Part shown: positions 1 to 6,318 of the stretch, piece after piece
Numbering within the stretch: the first letter of the stretch is position 1
How the letters are laid out: each line of letters starts with the position of its first letter
Source of the DNA: Dehalococcoidia bacterium
Lineage (GTDB): Bacteria > Chloroflexota > Dehalococcoidia > JACPQF01
Assembly (NCBI GenBank): GCA_030650265.1
Contig: JAUSEJ010000461.1
Location: forward strand, 1 to 6,415
Length of the DNA stretch: 6,415 bases
Direction: 5' to 3'
Position numbers and translations under genes: made by a program
Notes under the pieces: generated by a model
What the model was told of the DNA's origin: nothing
Databases searched by the model: none
What the model saw: only the letters and a program-made list of their open reading frames with translations

Positions 1-40
1 GGGGCCGCTAAGGACTCCAAAGAATGGGCAAATCCCAAGT

Positions 41-49
41 TGCTATAAT
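41..49 (+). promoter_or_regulatory. Candidate extended -10 promoter element
   Basis: The bases TGCTATAAT form a perfect TATAAT hexamer preceded by the TGN extension of an extended -10 promoter. No good -35 hexamer lies 16-18 bp upstream, which extended -10 promoters tolerate. It points toward the exporter gene at 224 and would give a leader of roughly 170 nt. This is a motif match only and could be chance. Confidence 0.25.
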
Positions 50-181
50 CCAAGAGTGCGTTAATTCAATCGACCGTCTGGCGTCTACGGCGTTTTGTTA
101 TCCGAACGACATAATCTAGTGGACCGCCCTTAGATTGGGGACTCTTCACAGATGATGGGGCTGTGAGCATATCAACTTTCG

Positions 182-190
182 TGCTATCAT
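182..190 (+). promoter_or_regulatory. Candidate extended -10 promoter for the ABC exporter
   Basis: TGCTATCAT matches TGN plus a -10 hexamer with one mismatch (C for A). It sits about 34 bp before the exporter start and would give a short leader containing the Shine-Dalgarno sequence at 208-214. There is no recognisable -35 box at the expected distance. It is the better placed of the two -10 candidates in the leader, but this remains inference from a short motif. Confidence 0.3.
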
Positions 191-207
191 TATAGTTAAC
201 GACCAAC

Positions 208-214
208 AGAAGGA
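208..214 (+). promoter_or_regulatory. Ribosome binding site of the ABC exporter
   Basis: AGAAGGA lies 9 nt before the ATG at 224. It supports initiation at the tandem ATG-ATG (224 and 227) rather than at a later Met, and so keeps the Gly-rich N-terminal tail in the protein. Confidence 0.6.
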
Positions 215-223
215 CTTTCTCCG

Positions 224-2230
224 ATGATGCACGGTGGCGGTGGCTGGCACTCGTATATGCGCTTTGACGAGAAAGAGGACCGTCCGCGGATCAATGTTGC
301 TCTCTTGCGCCGCGTGGCGGGTTACGCGGGGCCCTACCGGAAACAGATCCTCCTGATGCTGGTCACCCTTCTCGCTCTCGCCTTGCTGTCGCTGATCTCG
401 CCCCTCCTCTTCCGGGACATGATCGACCACGCCTTGCCAAACCGTGATCTCCCGCGGTTGAACCTGCTGGCCATCGGCATGATCGGCGTGCCTCTAATCA
501 GCGGCCTGGTCACCGTACTTCAGCGCTATCTCAGCGCCGGCGTTGGCGAAGGGGTGATCTGCGATCTCCGGAAAGCACTATTCGCCCATATGCAGATGAT
601 GTCACTACGCTTCTTCACCCGGACGCGCACCGGCGAGCTGATGTCCCGCCTGAATAACGATGTCGTCGGTTCACAGCAAGCGATCACCAACACGCTGGTG
701 AGCATAGTAGCCAATGTGGTCACGCTGGTCCTGACATTGGCGATCATGCTGTCTCTGGAATGGCGACTGACCCTGGCTGGCGTCGTCATTCTGCCCCTCT
801 TCGTTCTGCCGGCACGCCGCGTAGGCCGCCTTCTGCGCGAGATCACTCGCGAACAAATGAACCTCAACGCCCGAATGAACGCCTTGATGAATGAAACGCT
901 CAACGTCAGCGGTGCCCTGCTCGTGAAGCTGTTTGGCCGTGGACCTGATGAGAACGCTCGCTTCGCCAGGCGGGCCTCAGCGGTGCGCGACATCGGCATC
1001 CGGCAGGCGATCATCGGCCGGTGGTTCTTCCTCAGCCTCAGCCTTGTCAGCGCTGTAGGAACGGCGATTGTCTTTTGGCTCGGCGGCTATTTGGTAATGC
1101 AAGGCGACTTCACGATTGGGACAATCGTCGCTTTCAGCGCCTATTTGGGCCAGCTTTACGGGCCTCTGACAGCGCTGACCAACGCCCGCGTCGAATTCGC
1201 CACCTCGATGGTCAGCTTCGAGCGAGTTTTCGAGGTGCTGGACCTGCCGTTGGACATCGACGATGCCCCCGGCGCCCTAGCTCTGACAAGCGTGAAGGGT
1301 AATTTGTGCTTTGAGGACGTGTCCTTCAGCTACGGCGAGATCGCAGCCGGCGAAGGCGGCGGCCCGCAAACACTAACTGAAGTAACCCGCTGGCAGGATA
1401 ACGGCGAGTCGACGCCGACAGCCAGCGCCTCCGCCATATCACCAGACATCAAACCAAATGGGTCCGGCGCTGGCCCCGATCAGCCCGCCCCGGTCGGAGA
1501 TCACCACAGATGGGGGCTACGCAACGTTAGCTTCGAGATCAAGCCCGGACAGTTGGCGGCGCTGGTTGGCCTGAGCGGCGCCGGCAAGACGACCATCACC
1601 TATCTGCTGCCGCGACTGTATGATCCGACCGGGGGCCGCATCCTCATCGATGGCCACGACCTGCGCTCCGTGACCCTGGCCTCGCTGGCCGGGCATATCG
1701 GGATGGTCACCCAGGAGACTTACCTCTTCAACGATACCATTCGGGCCAATCTACTCTACGCCAGGCCTGAAGCCACGCCAGAGGAGCTGGAATCTGCCTG
1801 CCGGGCGGCAAACATCCACGATTTCATCGCCGATCTGCCCAAAGGATACGATACCATCGTCGGCGAGCGCGGCTACCGGCTTTCCGGCGGCGAGAAGCAG
1901 CGCCTCGCCATCGCCCGCGTCGTTCTCAAGGACCCCCGCATCCTCGTGCTGGACGAAGCTACGTCCAACCTCGACTCTCAGTCGGAAGCGCTGATCCAGA
2001 ACGCCCTGGAACGGGTAATGCTGGGGCGCACCTCCCTGGTCATCGCTCACCGGCTGAGCACTATACTTTCTGCCGACGTCATTCTAGTGTTGGACCAGGG
2101 AAAGGTGATCGAACAGGGAAACCACGAGGAGTTGCTCGCCCGGGGCGGCATGTATGCTACCCTGTATCACACGCAGTTCCGCCGCCAGAAACCCGGCTCC
2201 CCGCTCAAGAGTGAGTTTGGATCAGCTTGA
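224..2230 (+). CDS. ABC exporter half-transporter, fused membrane and ATPase domains
   Basis: This is a 668-residue ATP-driven exporter half-unit that would act in the cytoplasmic membrane as a dimer. Its substrate cannot be read from sequence; drug, lipid or peptide are all possible. After a cytosolic tail (residues 1-38) comes the membrane domain, with hydrophobic segments near 41-63, 79-98, 152-175, 180-198, 265-290 and 295-312. The nucleotide-binding domain follows from about 357. It shows the A-loop Tyr370, Walker A GLSGAGKTT (449-457, Lys455), Q-loop Gln497, signature LSGGE (553-557), Walker B ILVLDE (573-578, catalytic Glu578), D-loop SNLD and H-loop His609. Every catalytic element is present, so it should be an active ATPase and could work as a homodimer; no partner half-transporter is visible. 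The odd feature is a low-complexity insert of about 50-60 residues (371-429) between the first two NBD strands. The start is set by ATG 224 with an AGAAGGA site. Family assignment is very secure; substrate and gene name are not. Confidence 0.96.
   Translation: MMHGGGGWHSYMRFDEKEDRPRINVALLRRVAGYAGPYRKQILLMLVTLLALALLSLISPLLFRDMIDHALPNRDLPRLNLLAIGMIGVPLISGLVTVLQRYLSAGVGEGVICDLRKALFAHMQMMSLRFFTRTRTGELMSRLNNDVVGSQQAITNTLVSIVANVVTLVLTLAIMLSLEWRLTLAGVVILPLFVLPARRVGRLLREITREQMNLNARMNALMNETLNVSGALLVKLFGRGPDENARFARRASAVRDIGIRQAIIGRWFFLSLSLVSAVGTAIVFWLGGYLVMQGDFTIGTIVAFSAYLGQLYGPLTALTNARVEFATSMVSFERVFEVLDLPLDIDDAPGALALTSVKGNLCFEDVSFSYGEIAAGEGGGPQTLTEVTRWQDNGESTPTASASAISPDIKPNGSGAGPDQPAPVGDHHRWGLRNVSFEIKPGQLAALVGLSGAGKTTITYLLPRLYDPTGGRILIDGHDLRSVTLASLAGHIGMVTQETYLFNDTIRANLLYARPEATPEELESACRAANIHDFIADLPKGYDTIVGERGYRLSGGEKQRLAIARVVLKDPRILVLDEATSNLDSQSEALIQNALERVMLGRTSLVIAHRLSTILSADVILVLDQGKVIEQGNHEELLARGGMYATLYHTQFRRQKPGSPLKSEFGSA
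1334..1510 (+). other. Low-complexity insert within the exporter NBD (residues 371-429)
   Basis: Between the A-loop strand ending FSY (residue 370) and the next strand (GLRNVSFEI, from 431), ABC exporters usually have a turn of roughly ten residues. Here there are about 59, rich in Gly, Pro, Ser, Ala and Thr, with an acidic middle and a His-His-Arg-Trp end. The reading frame stays open and the strands on both sides are intact, so it looks like a tolerated surface loop rather than a frameshift. From memory, some related exporters carry loops at this spot, so it may be a subfamily trait. Confidence 0.75.
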
Positions 2231-2249
2231 GTTGGAATCATGACCATAT

Positions 2250-2738
2250 TTAATCTGCTAGAATGAATTCTTCTTCATCACAGTATGGGACTTCTTTAGT
2301 GCCTGACAGGTGAACGATGAAACCGGTAATCCCACCAGAGAATAAGGCGATTAGGACCGTGATCACAATTCCCAGCACCTGTACCCCGGCGTTACCGGTA
2401 ACGATTATACCAGTTAAGCCCCCAAGCACTCCTGGCATCCCGTGCAAATTATGCACACCACAGGTGTCAGTGCCTCTAATGAGTCTTTCCACCCTCGGTG
2501 CGATTATCGCATAGCCCAGGGTGCTCAAAGCGCCGGCAGCAACGCCAATTAACAAGGCGCCACCGGGGTTGGTCAGGTTACATGCAGTACCAATGGCTAC
2601 TCCGCCTGCCAAAGCTGCATTGGCAATGTCAGCGATTTCAATCTTGCCTCTGATCAAGCGAGAAAAAATACTGAATGTTCTCGGCATCGGCCTGGAGCTC
2701 AAGCCTGTCAAGACGAGCAGGCTGCGCACTTCGACCAC
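2250..2738 (-). pseudogene. C-terminal remnant of an Rh-type ammonium/ammonia channel
   Basis: The 162-codon frame ends with what looks like the authentic C-terminus of an Rh/Amt family channel, which moves ammonia or ammonium across the membrane. Visible hallmarks are the ANAALAGGVAIG helix, a DTCGVHNLHGMPGVLGG motif (residues 91-107) that carries the second pore histidine (His99), a last long hydrophobic helix (about 120-142) and the tail PYCDEEEFILAD. Rh proteins are normally about 400 residues or more with 11-12 helices. Here homology seems to begin only near residue 21-25 (FSIFSRLIRGKIE). The helices carrying the first pore His and the Phe gate are absent, and the same frame has a stop at 2778-2780. 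The GTG (2738) or ATG (2687) starts lack a good ribosome binding site. The fragment cannot form a channel alone, hence the pseudogene call. It converges with the exporter gene, 19 bp apart. Rh rather than classical Amt is preferred because of the DTCG motif. Confidence 0.8.
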
Positions 2739-2914
2739 GCGAGGGCGGCCCCGATCGTTGCAAGAAGGAGCGGCGGTTTAGGTGTCGGGGGATACTCGAG
2801 ATGTTAAGATATTACAAGCCAATCGGGACTCCTTTTTCAGAGTCAAACTACGAAGAGATTCGAAGGTTGGGCAGCGAATATAGCCGTCGAATCCCGCGAA
2901 ATGTGCTTTAGGGC

Positions 2915-2958
2915 CGCGGAACTGGCTGACAAGCCGCGTCGGCTAAACCGACAGGGCT
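2915..2958. other. Two overlapping, mutually exclusive hairpins
   Basis: Hairpin A pairs CGC (2915-2917) and GGCT (2924-2927) with AGCC (2932-2935) and GCG (2936-2938), with a GACA loop and a 6-nt bulge. Hairpin B pairs AGCC (2932-2935) and GTCGG (2938-2942) with CCGAC (2948-2952) and GGCT (2955-2958), with a CTAAA loop and a 2x2 internal loop. The AGCC segment is used by both. No T-run follows on either side, so this is not a standard intrinsic terminator. It could be a structured RNA fragment, a protein-binding inverted repeat or chance. Confidence 0.3.
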
Positions 2959-2985
2959 CTAGGAACATTTCTGAGAGCGGCAGCC

Positions 2986-3262
2986 TCAACAGCCGTTTAT
3001 GTTCGAATTCAGCGCACGATCAGGAAAAGCACTGATATCCCTACCTTCACGGTCACGCACCAATCTCAGATCCTGTTCAAGAGCCGATTGCTGTCACTAT
3101 CCTTCGTATGCGCGAGGATTGAGACGTCGTCAGTTCGGGTAGCCGGGATTTCAGGACCGCCAGAACCTCTGATCGATTGGTTGCGTCGACGATACACGAA
3201 GCGCTCTCCACATGCATCGGCAGATCACGAGGGATACATGTCTTCAGTTGCACTACCAGCAG
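2986..3262 (-). pseudogene. Possible frameshifted remnant of an unknown small gene
   Basis: On the minus strand an open frame runs from after a TAG to a TGA at 3077-3079 (61 codons; 58 from a GTG at 3253). It has a helix-like, charged composition including RSEVLAVLKSRLPEL. Directly past that stop another frame continues with EQDLRLVRDREGRD and stops at 2986-2988. Removing one base near 3077-3080 would join them into about 91 residues. I do not recognise the family. There is no convincing ribosome binding site: a GGAG lies 12 nt before the GTG, too far to be persuasive. The fragment may be a decayed gene, a gene with a sequence error, or chance open frames. Confidence 0.22.
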
Positions 3263-3320
3263 CTACTCCAGCCAAATACGGCTATAATTCGCGCCAGACT
3301 ACCTGTCGCTTTATAGGTGC

Positions 3321-3349
3321 TTGACACCGCACCCTTTCCTTTCTAGATG
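3321..3349 (+). promoter_or_regulatory. Candidate sigma-70-type promoter for the hybrid kinase
   Basis: A perfect TTGACA hexamer (3321-3326) is followed 17 bp later by TAGATG (3344-3349), a poor -10 with 3 of 6 matches. It would start transcription near 3356, leaving about 110 nt before the kinase start. The -35 match and spacing are good and the -10 is weak, so this is tentative. Confidence 0.25.
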
Positions 3350-3465
3350 AATCGTCTTACTGTTTGCTAATACGAAAACCATGCAGTATAATAATTCCAT
3401 TAATACTGGGCAGAAGGCCTGCGGCAATTTGATATGGTTTAGCGCCGTGCTTCAAGAAAGAAGCG

Positions 3466-6297
3466 GTGATGACGCCAGAAGGAGAGCCACATGGAGCCAG
3501 TTTCCCCGCATCCATAACAGGATTCGGATCCACTACCGGAGCCACTCGCATTTTTACCCCTGCGATCATCGACACTATTCCGGCCGATCTGGTTGTTATC
3601 GACCGGGATTACCATATCATGCTAACCAACAGGCCGGCGCGGGACTGGCTCAGGCTCTCGACCGATGAAATACGCGGGCAGAAATGCCATAAGATATTTC
3701 GCTGCACTGATGCCGAAGTCGCTAAATGTCCGGCCATCACAACCTTTAAGACGGGCGAAACAGCGAGGGCCGTACATTCGGGCATAGACACCGCAGGCCG
3801 CTCGACCCACATCGAACTTACGACGCATCCCGTCTCAGACCTCCGCGGTGAAGTAGTCTATGTTATGGAGTATAGGACAGATCTCTCTGCACGAGTCCTC
3901 TACGAGCAGGAGATTCTGGCGAAGAATAAGAGGTTGGCTGCTCTTAACGCCATCGCCGAGATCGCCGGCCGGTCGCTCGACCTTGACGAATTGCTGAAGC
4001 TATCTCTGGCCATGTTGGTAGAAGTGACCGCCGCGGACGGCGGGAGCGTCATGCTGTTGGACAATGCAATCAAGGCGTTCGTATTGCGCTCCCATCTGGG
4101 CCTATCTAAAGGGTTTGTCGCGGCGAATGACAGGATTCCGCAAGAATCGGGCGACGCTCTTCTCTGGACAGCCGCCTGGTCCGGCATGCCAACAGTCGCC
4201 AACGATCTGAAAAACGATTCTCTGGCTCGGGTGGAAGATGTCGCCGAAGGCATTGAATCTCTCGCCAGCGTCCCTCTCAGGTCAAGGACCGGCGTTGTTG
4301 GTGTTATCAACGTCATACGGCGCGATAACAGAGCATTCGCACCTGAGGACATCGAATTGCTGGCGGCCGCTGGCAGCCAATTGGGTGCCGCTATCGATTA
4401 CGCCGGACTGGCCCAATCTCTGCGAGACTCTGAGGCACTGTATCGCACTGTAGTCGAGGCTTCGCGGGACGTAATCTGGTTTATGGATCGAGCAGGCACC
4501 ATCGGTTACTTCAACCGCCGGGGGAAAGAGATCTGCGGCTACGACCTGGAGGACCTATCAGGCAAACCCTTCGCTCCCGTAATCGTGCCAAAAGACCTGC
4601 CAGTGGCAGAAAGTGCCGTCGCTAGGGCGCTTGCCGGGCACGCCCAAAGCTATGAAGTAGGCGTAATCCGCAAGGATGGCGAAGTAGTCGAACTCCTGGT
4701 CGACAAGACGCCCATCTTCGTCGCTGATCAGGTGGTCGGAACCGTCAGCTTTGGCAGGGACATTACCGAGCGAAAGCGGGCGGAAAAAGCTCTGCAGGAC
4801 AGCGAAAGACGTTATCGGGAACTATTTGAGCACGCCGGCATGGCGATCTTCCAGTCCGCTCTGGATGGCAAACTGCTGGCGGTTAACCCCGAGTGTGCCC
4901 GCATGTTTGGCTACGAATCGCCCGAGGAGCTTCTTGCCAATGTTGTTTCTGGCACCGACCTTTTTGCGAATCCGGACCGCAGAGCAGAGATCGTCCGATT
5001 GATAGCCGGGCGTCCGGCCTTAGACGGAGTGGAAAGCCTCTATCGTCGCAAAGACGGAACCACCTTCTTGGGAAGATTGCGGCTGCGCTCGGTCCTCGAT
5101 TCAGAAGGCAACACGGTCTACTTTGAAGGTTTCAGCGAAGATATCACCGAGCGCAAACAGATGGAGGAGCAACTTGTCCGATCTAAGCGACTGGAGGTGG
5201 CCGGCCAGATCGCCGGCCAGGTAGCTCACGATTTCAACAATCTACTCACGCCGATGACCGCCTATCCTGAACTGGTGCGTATGGAACTACCTGCCGGTCA
5301 CCCGATTATCCGCTACATTGACCAAATAGAAAGCGCTGCCATGCAGATGGCGTCCATAAACGAAGATCTGTTGACCCTATCACGGCGAGGGCACTTCAAC
5401 CAGGCGCCAATGACTCTGAACGGTCTGGTCAAGCAAGCGCTTATGCAGATGCCTTCACCGCCCAACACCATCGTAATCGAACTCGATTTGGCGACGGATC
5501 TATTGCCCATAAGCGGCTCAGCCACCCAACTGCTGCGAGTGGTAACCAACCTCATCGCCAATTCTAGAGACGCCATGTTCGACATAGGCTCGCTGCGAGT
5601 CAAGACCGAGAACGTGTATCTCGATAACGATCGGTCTGGCTTTGACCGGGTCAAGGTAGGAGAATACGTCCGCTTGCAGATCCAGGACACAGGCTGTGGC
5701 ATGTCCGTTGAGACAAGAGAGAGAATCTTCGAGCCCTTCTTCACGACCAAGGCGGCGAACAGACGGCGTGGCACGGGGCTAGGCCTCAGCGTCGTCCAGT
5801 CCATTGTTCAGGATCATTATGGCCTAATGGACGTGACCAGTCAGATGGGAGCAGGCACGACCTTCAGTCTCTACTTTCCCATTTGCCGGGAGGCGGTCAA
5901 GGTCGAGCCTGACATTGAAGTACACCGGGGCAGTGAGAGTATTCTAATCGTGGACGACGACATTATTCAGCAAGAGGTAGCTGGCGCCATATTGAAGACC
6001 ATTGGCTATTCGGTTGATGCCGTTTCCAGTGGTGAGAAGGCGGTGGCCTATTTACTGGAAAAGCCGGTCGATCTGGTCTTGCTGGACATGGTCATGCCAG
6101 GGGGAATGGATGGGCTGGAGACCTACGCCCGGATAAAGGAGATAAGACCGGAGCAGAGAGTCATCATCGTGTCGGGCTACGCTGAGTCTGAGCGGGTGCG
6201 AAAGGCTCAGGACCTGGGCGTCGGCAGCTTTCTGCCCAAGCCAATAAACCTCCAGAAGTTGGCCAAGGCCGTGCGCGACGAACTGGACCAAAACTGA
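3466..6297 (+). CDS. Soluble hybrid sensor histidine kinase, PAS-GAF-PAS-PAS-HisKA-HATPase-REC
   Basis: This 943-residue two-component sensor lacks transmembrane segments and so should sense a cytoplasmic signal. Domains in order: a disordered tail (1-30); PAS1 (about 31-140) with Cys74, Cys80 and Cys88; GAF (about 157-315); PAS2 (about 322-435) and PAS3 (about 447-560), each ending in a DITERK motif; DHp/HisKA with phospho-acceptor His588 in VAHDFNN; the ATPase domain with N-box Asn695/Asn699, G1 box DTGCGM (741-746), FEPFF (755-759) and G2 GTGLGLS (769-775); and a receiver (about 824-940) with acidic pocket Asp830-832, phospho-Asp874, Ser903 and Lys925. All key residues are present, so autophosphorylation and internal His-to-Asp transfer are expected. 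With no output domain or adjacent regulator, a phosphorelay partner must be encoded elsewhere. The start is uncertain: GTG 3466 or, more likely, ATG 3469 fits the frame, with only a purine-rich AAAGAAG upstream. A stronger site serves an out-of-frame ATG at 3491. The next in-frame Met (residue 52) would cut into PAS1. Confidence 0.95.
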   Translation: MMTPEGEPHGASFPASITGFGSTTGATRIFTPAIIDTIPADLVVIDRDYHIMLTNRPARDWLRLSTDEIRGQKCHKIFRCTDAEVAKCPAITTFKTGETARAVHSGIDTAGRSTHIELTTHPVSDLRGEVVYVMEYRTDLSARVLYEQEILAKNKRLAALNAIAEIAGRSLDLDELLKLSLAMLVEVTAADGGSVMLLDNAIKAFVLRSHLGLSKGFVAANDRIPQESGDALLWTAAWSGMPTVANDLKNDSLARVEDVAEGIESLASVPLRSRTGVVGVINVIRRDNRAFAPEDIELLAAAGSQLGAAIDYAGLAQSLRDSEALYRTVVEASRDVIWFMDRAGTIGYFNRRGKEICGYDLEDLSGKPFAPVIVPKDLPVAESAVARALAGHAQSYEVGVIRKDGEVVELLVDKTPIFVADQVVGTVSFGRDITERKRAEKALQDSERRYRELFEHAGMAIFQSALDGKLLAVNPECARMFGYESPEELLANVVSGTDLFANPDRRAEIVRLIAGRPALDGVESLYRRKDGTTFLGRLRLRSVLDSEGNTVYFEGFSEDITERKQMEEQLVRSKRLEVAGQIAGQVAHDFNNLLTPMTAYPELVRMELPAGHPIIRYIDQIESAAMQMASINEDLLTLSRRGHFNQAPMTLNGLVKQALMQMPSPPNTIVIELDLATDLLPISGSATQLLRVVTNLIANSRDAMFDIGSLRVKTENVYLDNDRSGFDRVKVGEYVRLQIQDTGCGMSVETRERIFEPFFTTKAANRRRGTGLGLSVVQSIVQDHYGLMDVTSQMGAGTTFSLYFPICREAVKVEPDIEVHRGSESILIVDDDIIQQEVAGAILKTIGYSVDAVSSGEKAVAYLLEKPVDLVLLDMVMPGGMDGLETYARIKEIRPEQRVIIVSGYAESERVRKAQDLGVGSFLPKPINLQKLAKAVRDELDQN
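3477..3517 (+). other. Strong Shine-Dalgarno and ATG out of frame with the kinase
   Basis: AGAAGGAGAG (3477-3486) lies 4 nt before an ATG at 3491, with its GGAG core 6 nt from the ATG, a near-ideal ribosome binding site. That ATG opens an 8-codon frame, MEPVSPHP, ending in TAA at 3515-3517. One extra C in the CCCC run at 3504-3507 would switch it into the kinase frame as MEPVSPASITGFG. This is either a lost or misread base at the true kinase start, a tiny leader peptide, or coincidence. Confidence 0.45.
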
Positions 6298-6318
6298 TCG
6301 ACCGGGTTCGGCAGTCCA

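Larger units (their letters stand above)
2739..3465. other. Gene-poor, probably decayed intergenic region
   Basis: This 727-bp stretch has no frame I can assign to a known family. Plus-strand frames at 2675-2911 and 3088-3324 are open but show no domain, no good ribosome binding site and no coding-like composition. Minus-strand frames contain short protein-like runs broken by stops, the best of which lies at 2986-3262. The region also holds two overlapping hairpins (2915-2958) and a candidate promoter (3321-3349). Its position behind the truncated Rh gene suggests remains of a deletion or rearrangement, but no insertion-sequence ends or target duplications were recognised. Confidence 0.5.

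Noticed and set aside
1..48. Possible C-terminus of an upstream plus-strand gene (16 codons ending in TAA)
   Set aside because: It is too short to distinguish from chance, and a second frame is equally open over the same bases.
526..1014. Long minus-strand open frame opposite the exporter gene
   Set aside because: It is an antisense shadow of a clearly coding gene with intact domain motifs. Its Arg/Ser-rich composition is typical of shadow frames.
2675..2911. Plus-strand open frame whose end reads as a small protein beginning MLRYYKPIGTPF
   Set aside because: It overlaps the Rh remnant, shows no recognisable domain and has no good ribosome binding site before the ATG at 2801.
3283..3288. 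TATAAT hexamer upstream of the kinase
   Set aside because: There is no TGN extension and no -35-like hexamer 16-18 bp upstream. The TTGACA at 3321 lies downstream of it, so the two cannot form one promoter.
3088..3324. Plus-strand open frame of 78 codons
   Set aside because: It starts with TTG and lacks a ribosome binding site. It is antisense to the more protein-like minus-strand stretch and resembles nothing known.
3357..3575. Minus-strand open frame of 72 codons with a hydrophobic C-terminal stretch (IAAGLLPSINGIIILHGF)
   Set aside because: Half of it is antisense to the kinase N-terminus, there is no ribosome binding site and no family was recognised. It is probably a chance frame, although the hydrophobic end lies outside the kinase gene.
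5200..5220. Direct repeat GCCGGCCAG twice, 3 bp apart, just before the kinase phospho-acceptor His
   Set aside because: It encodes AGQIAGQ, a normal part of the family pattern before the H-box, and is explained by coding constraint.
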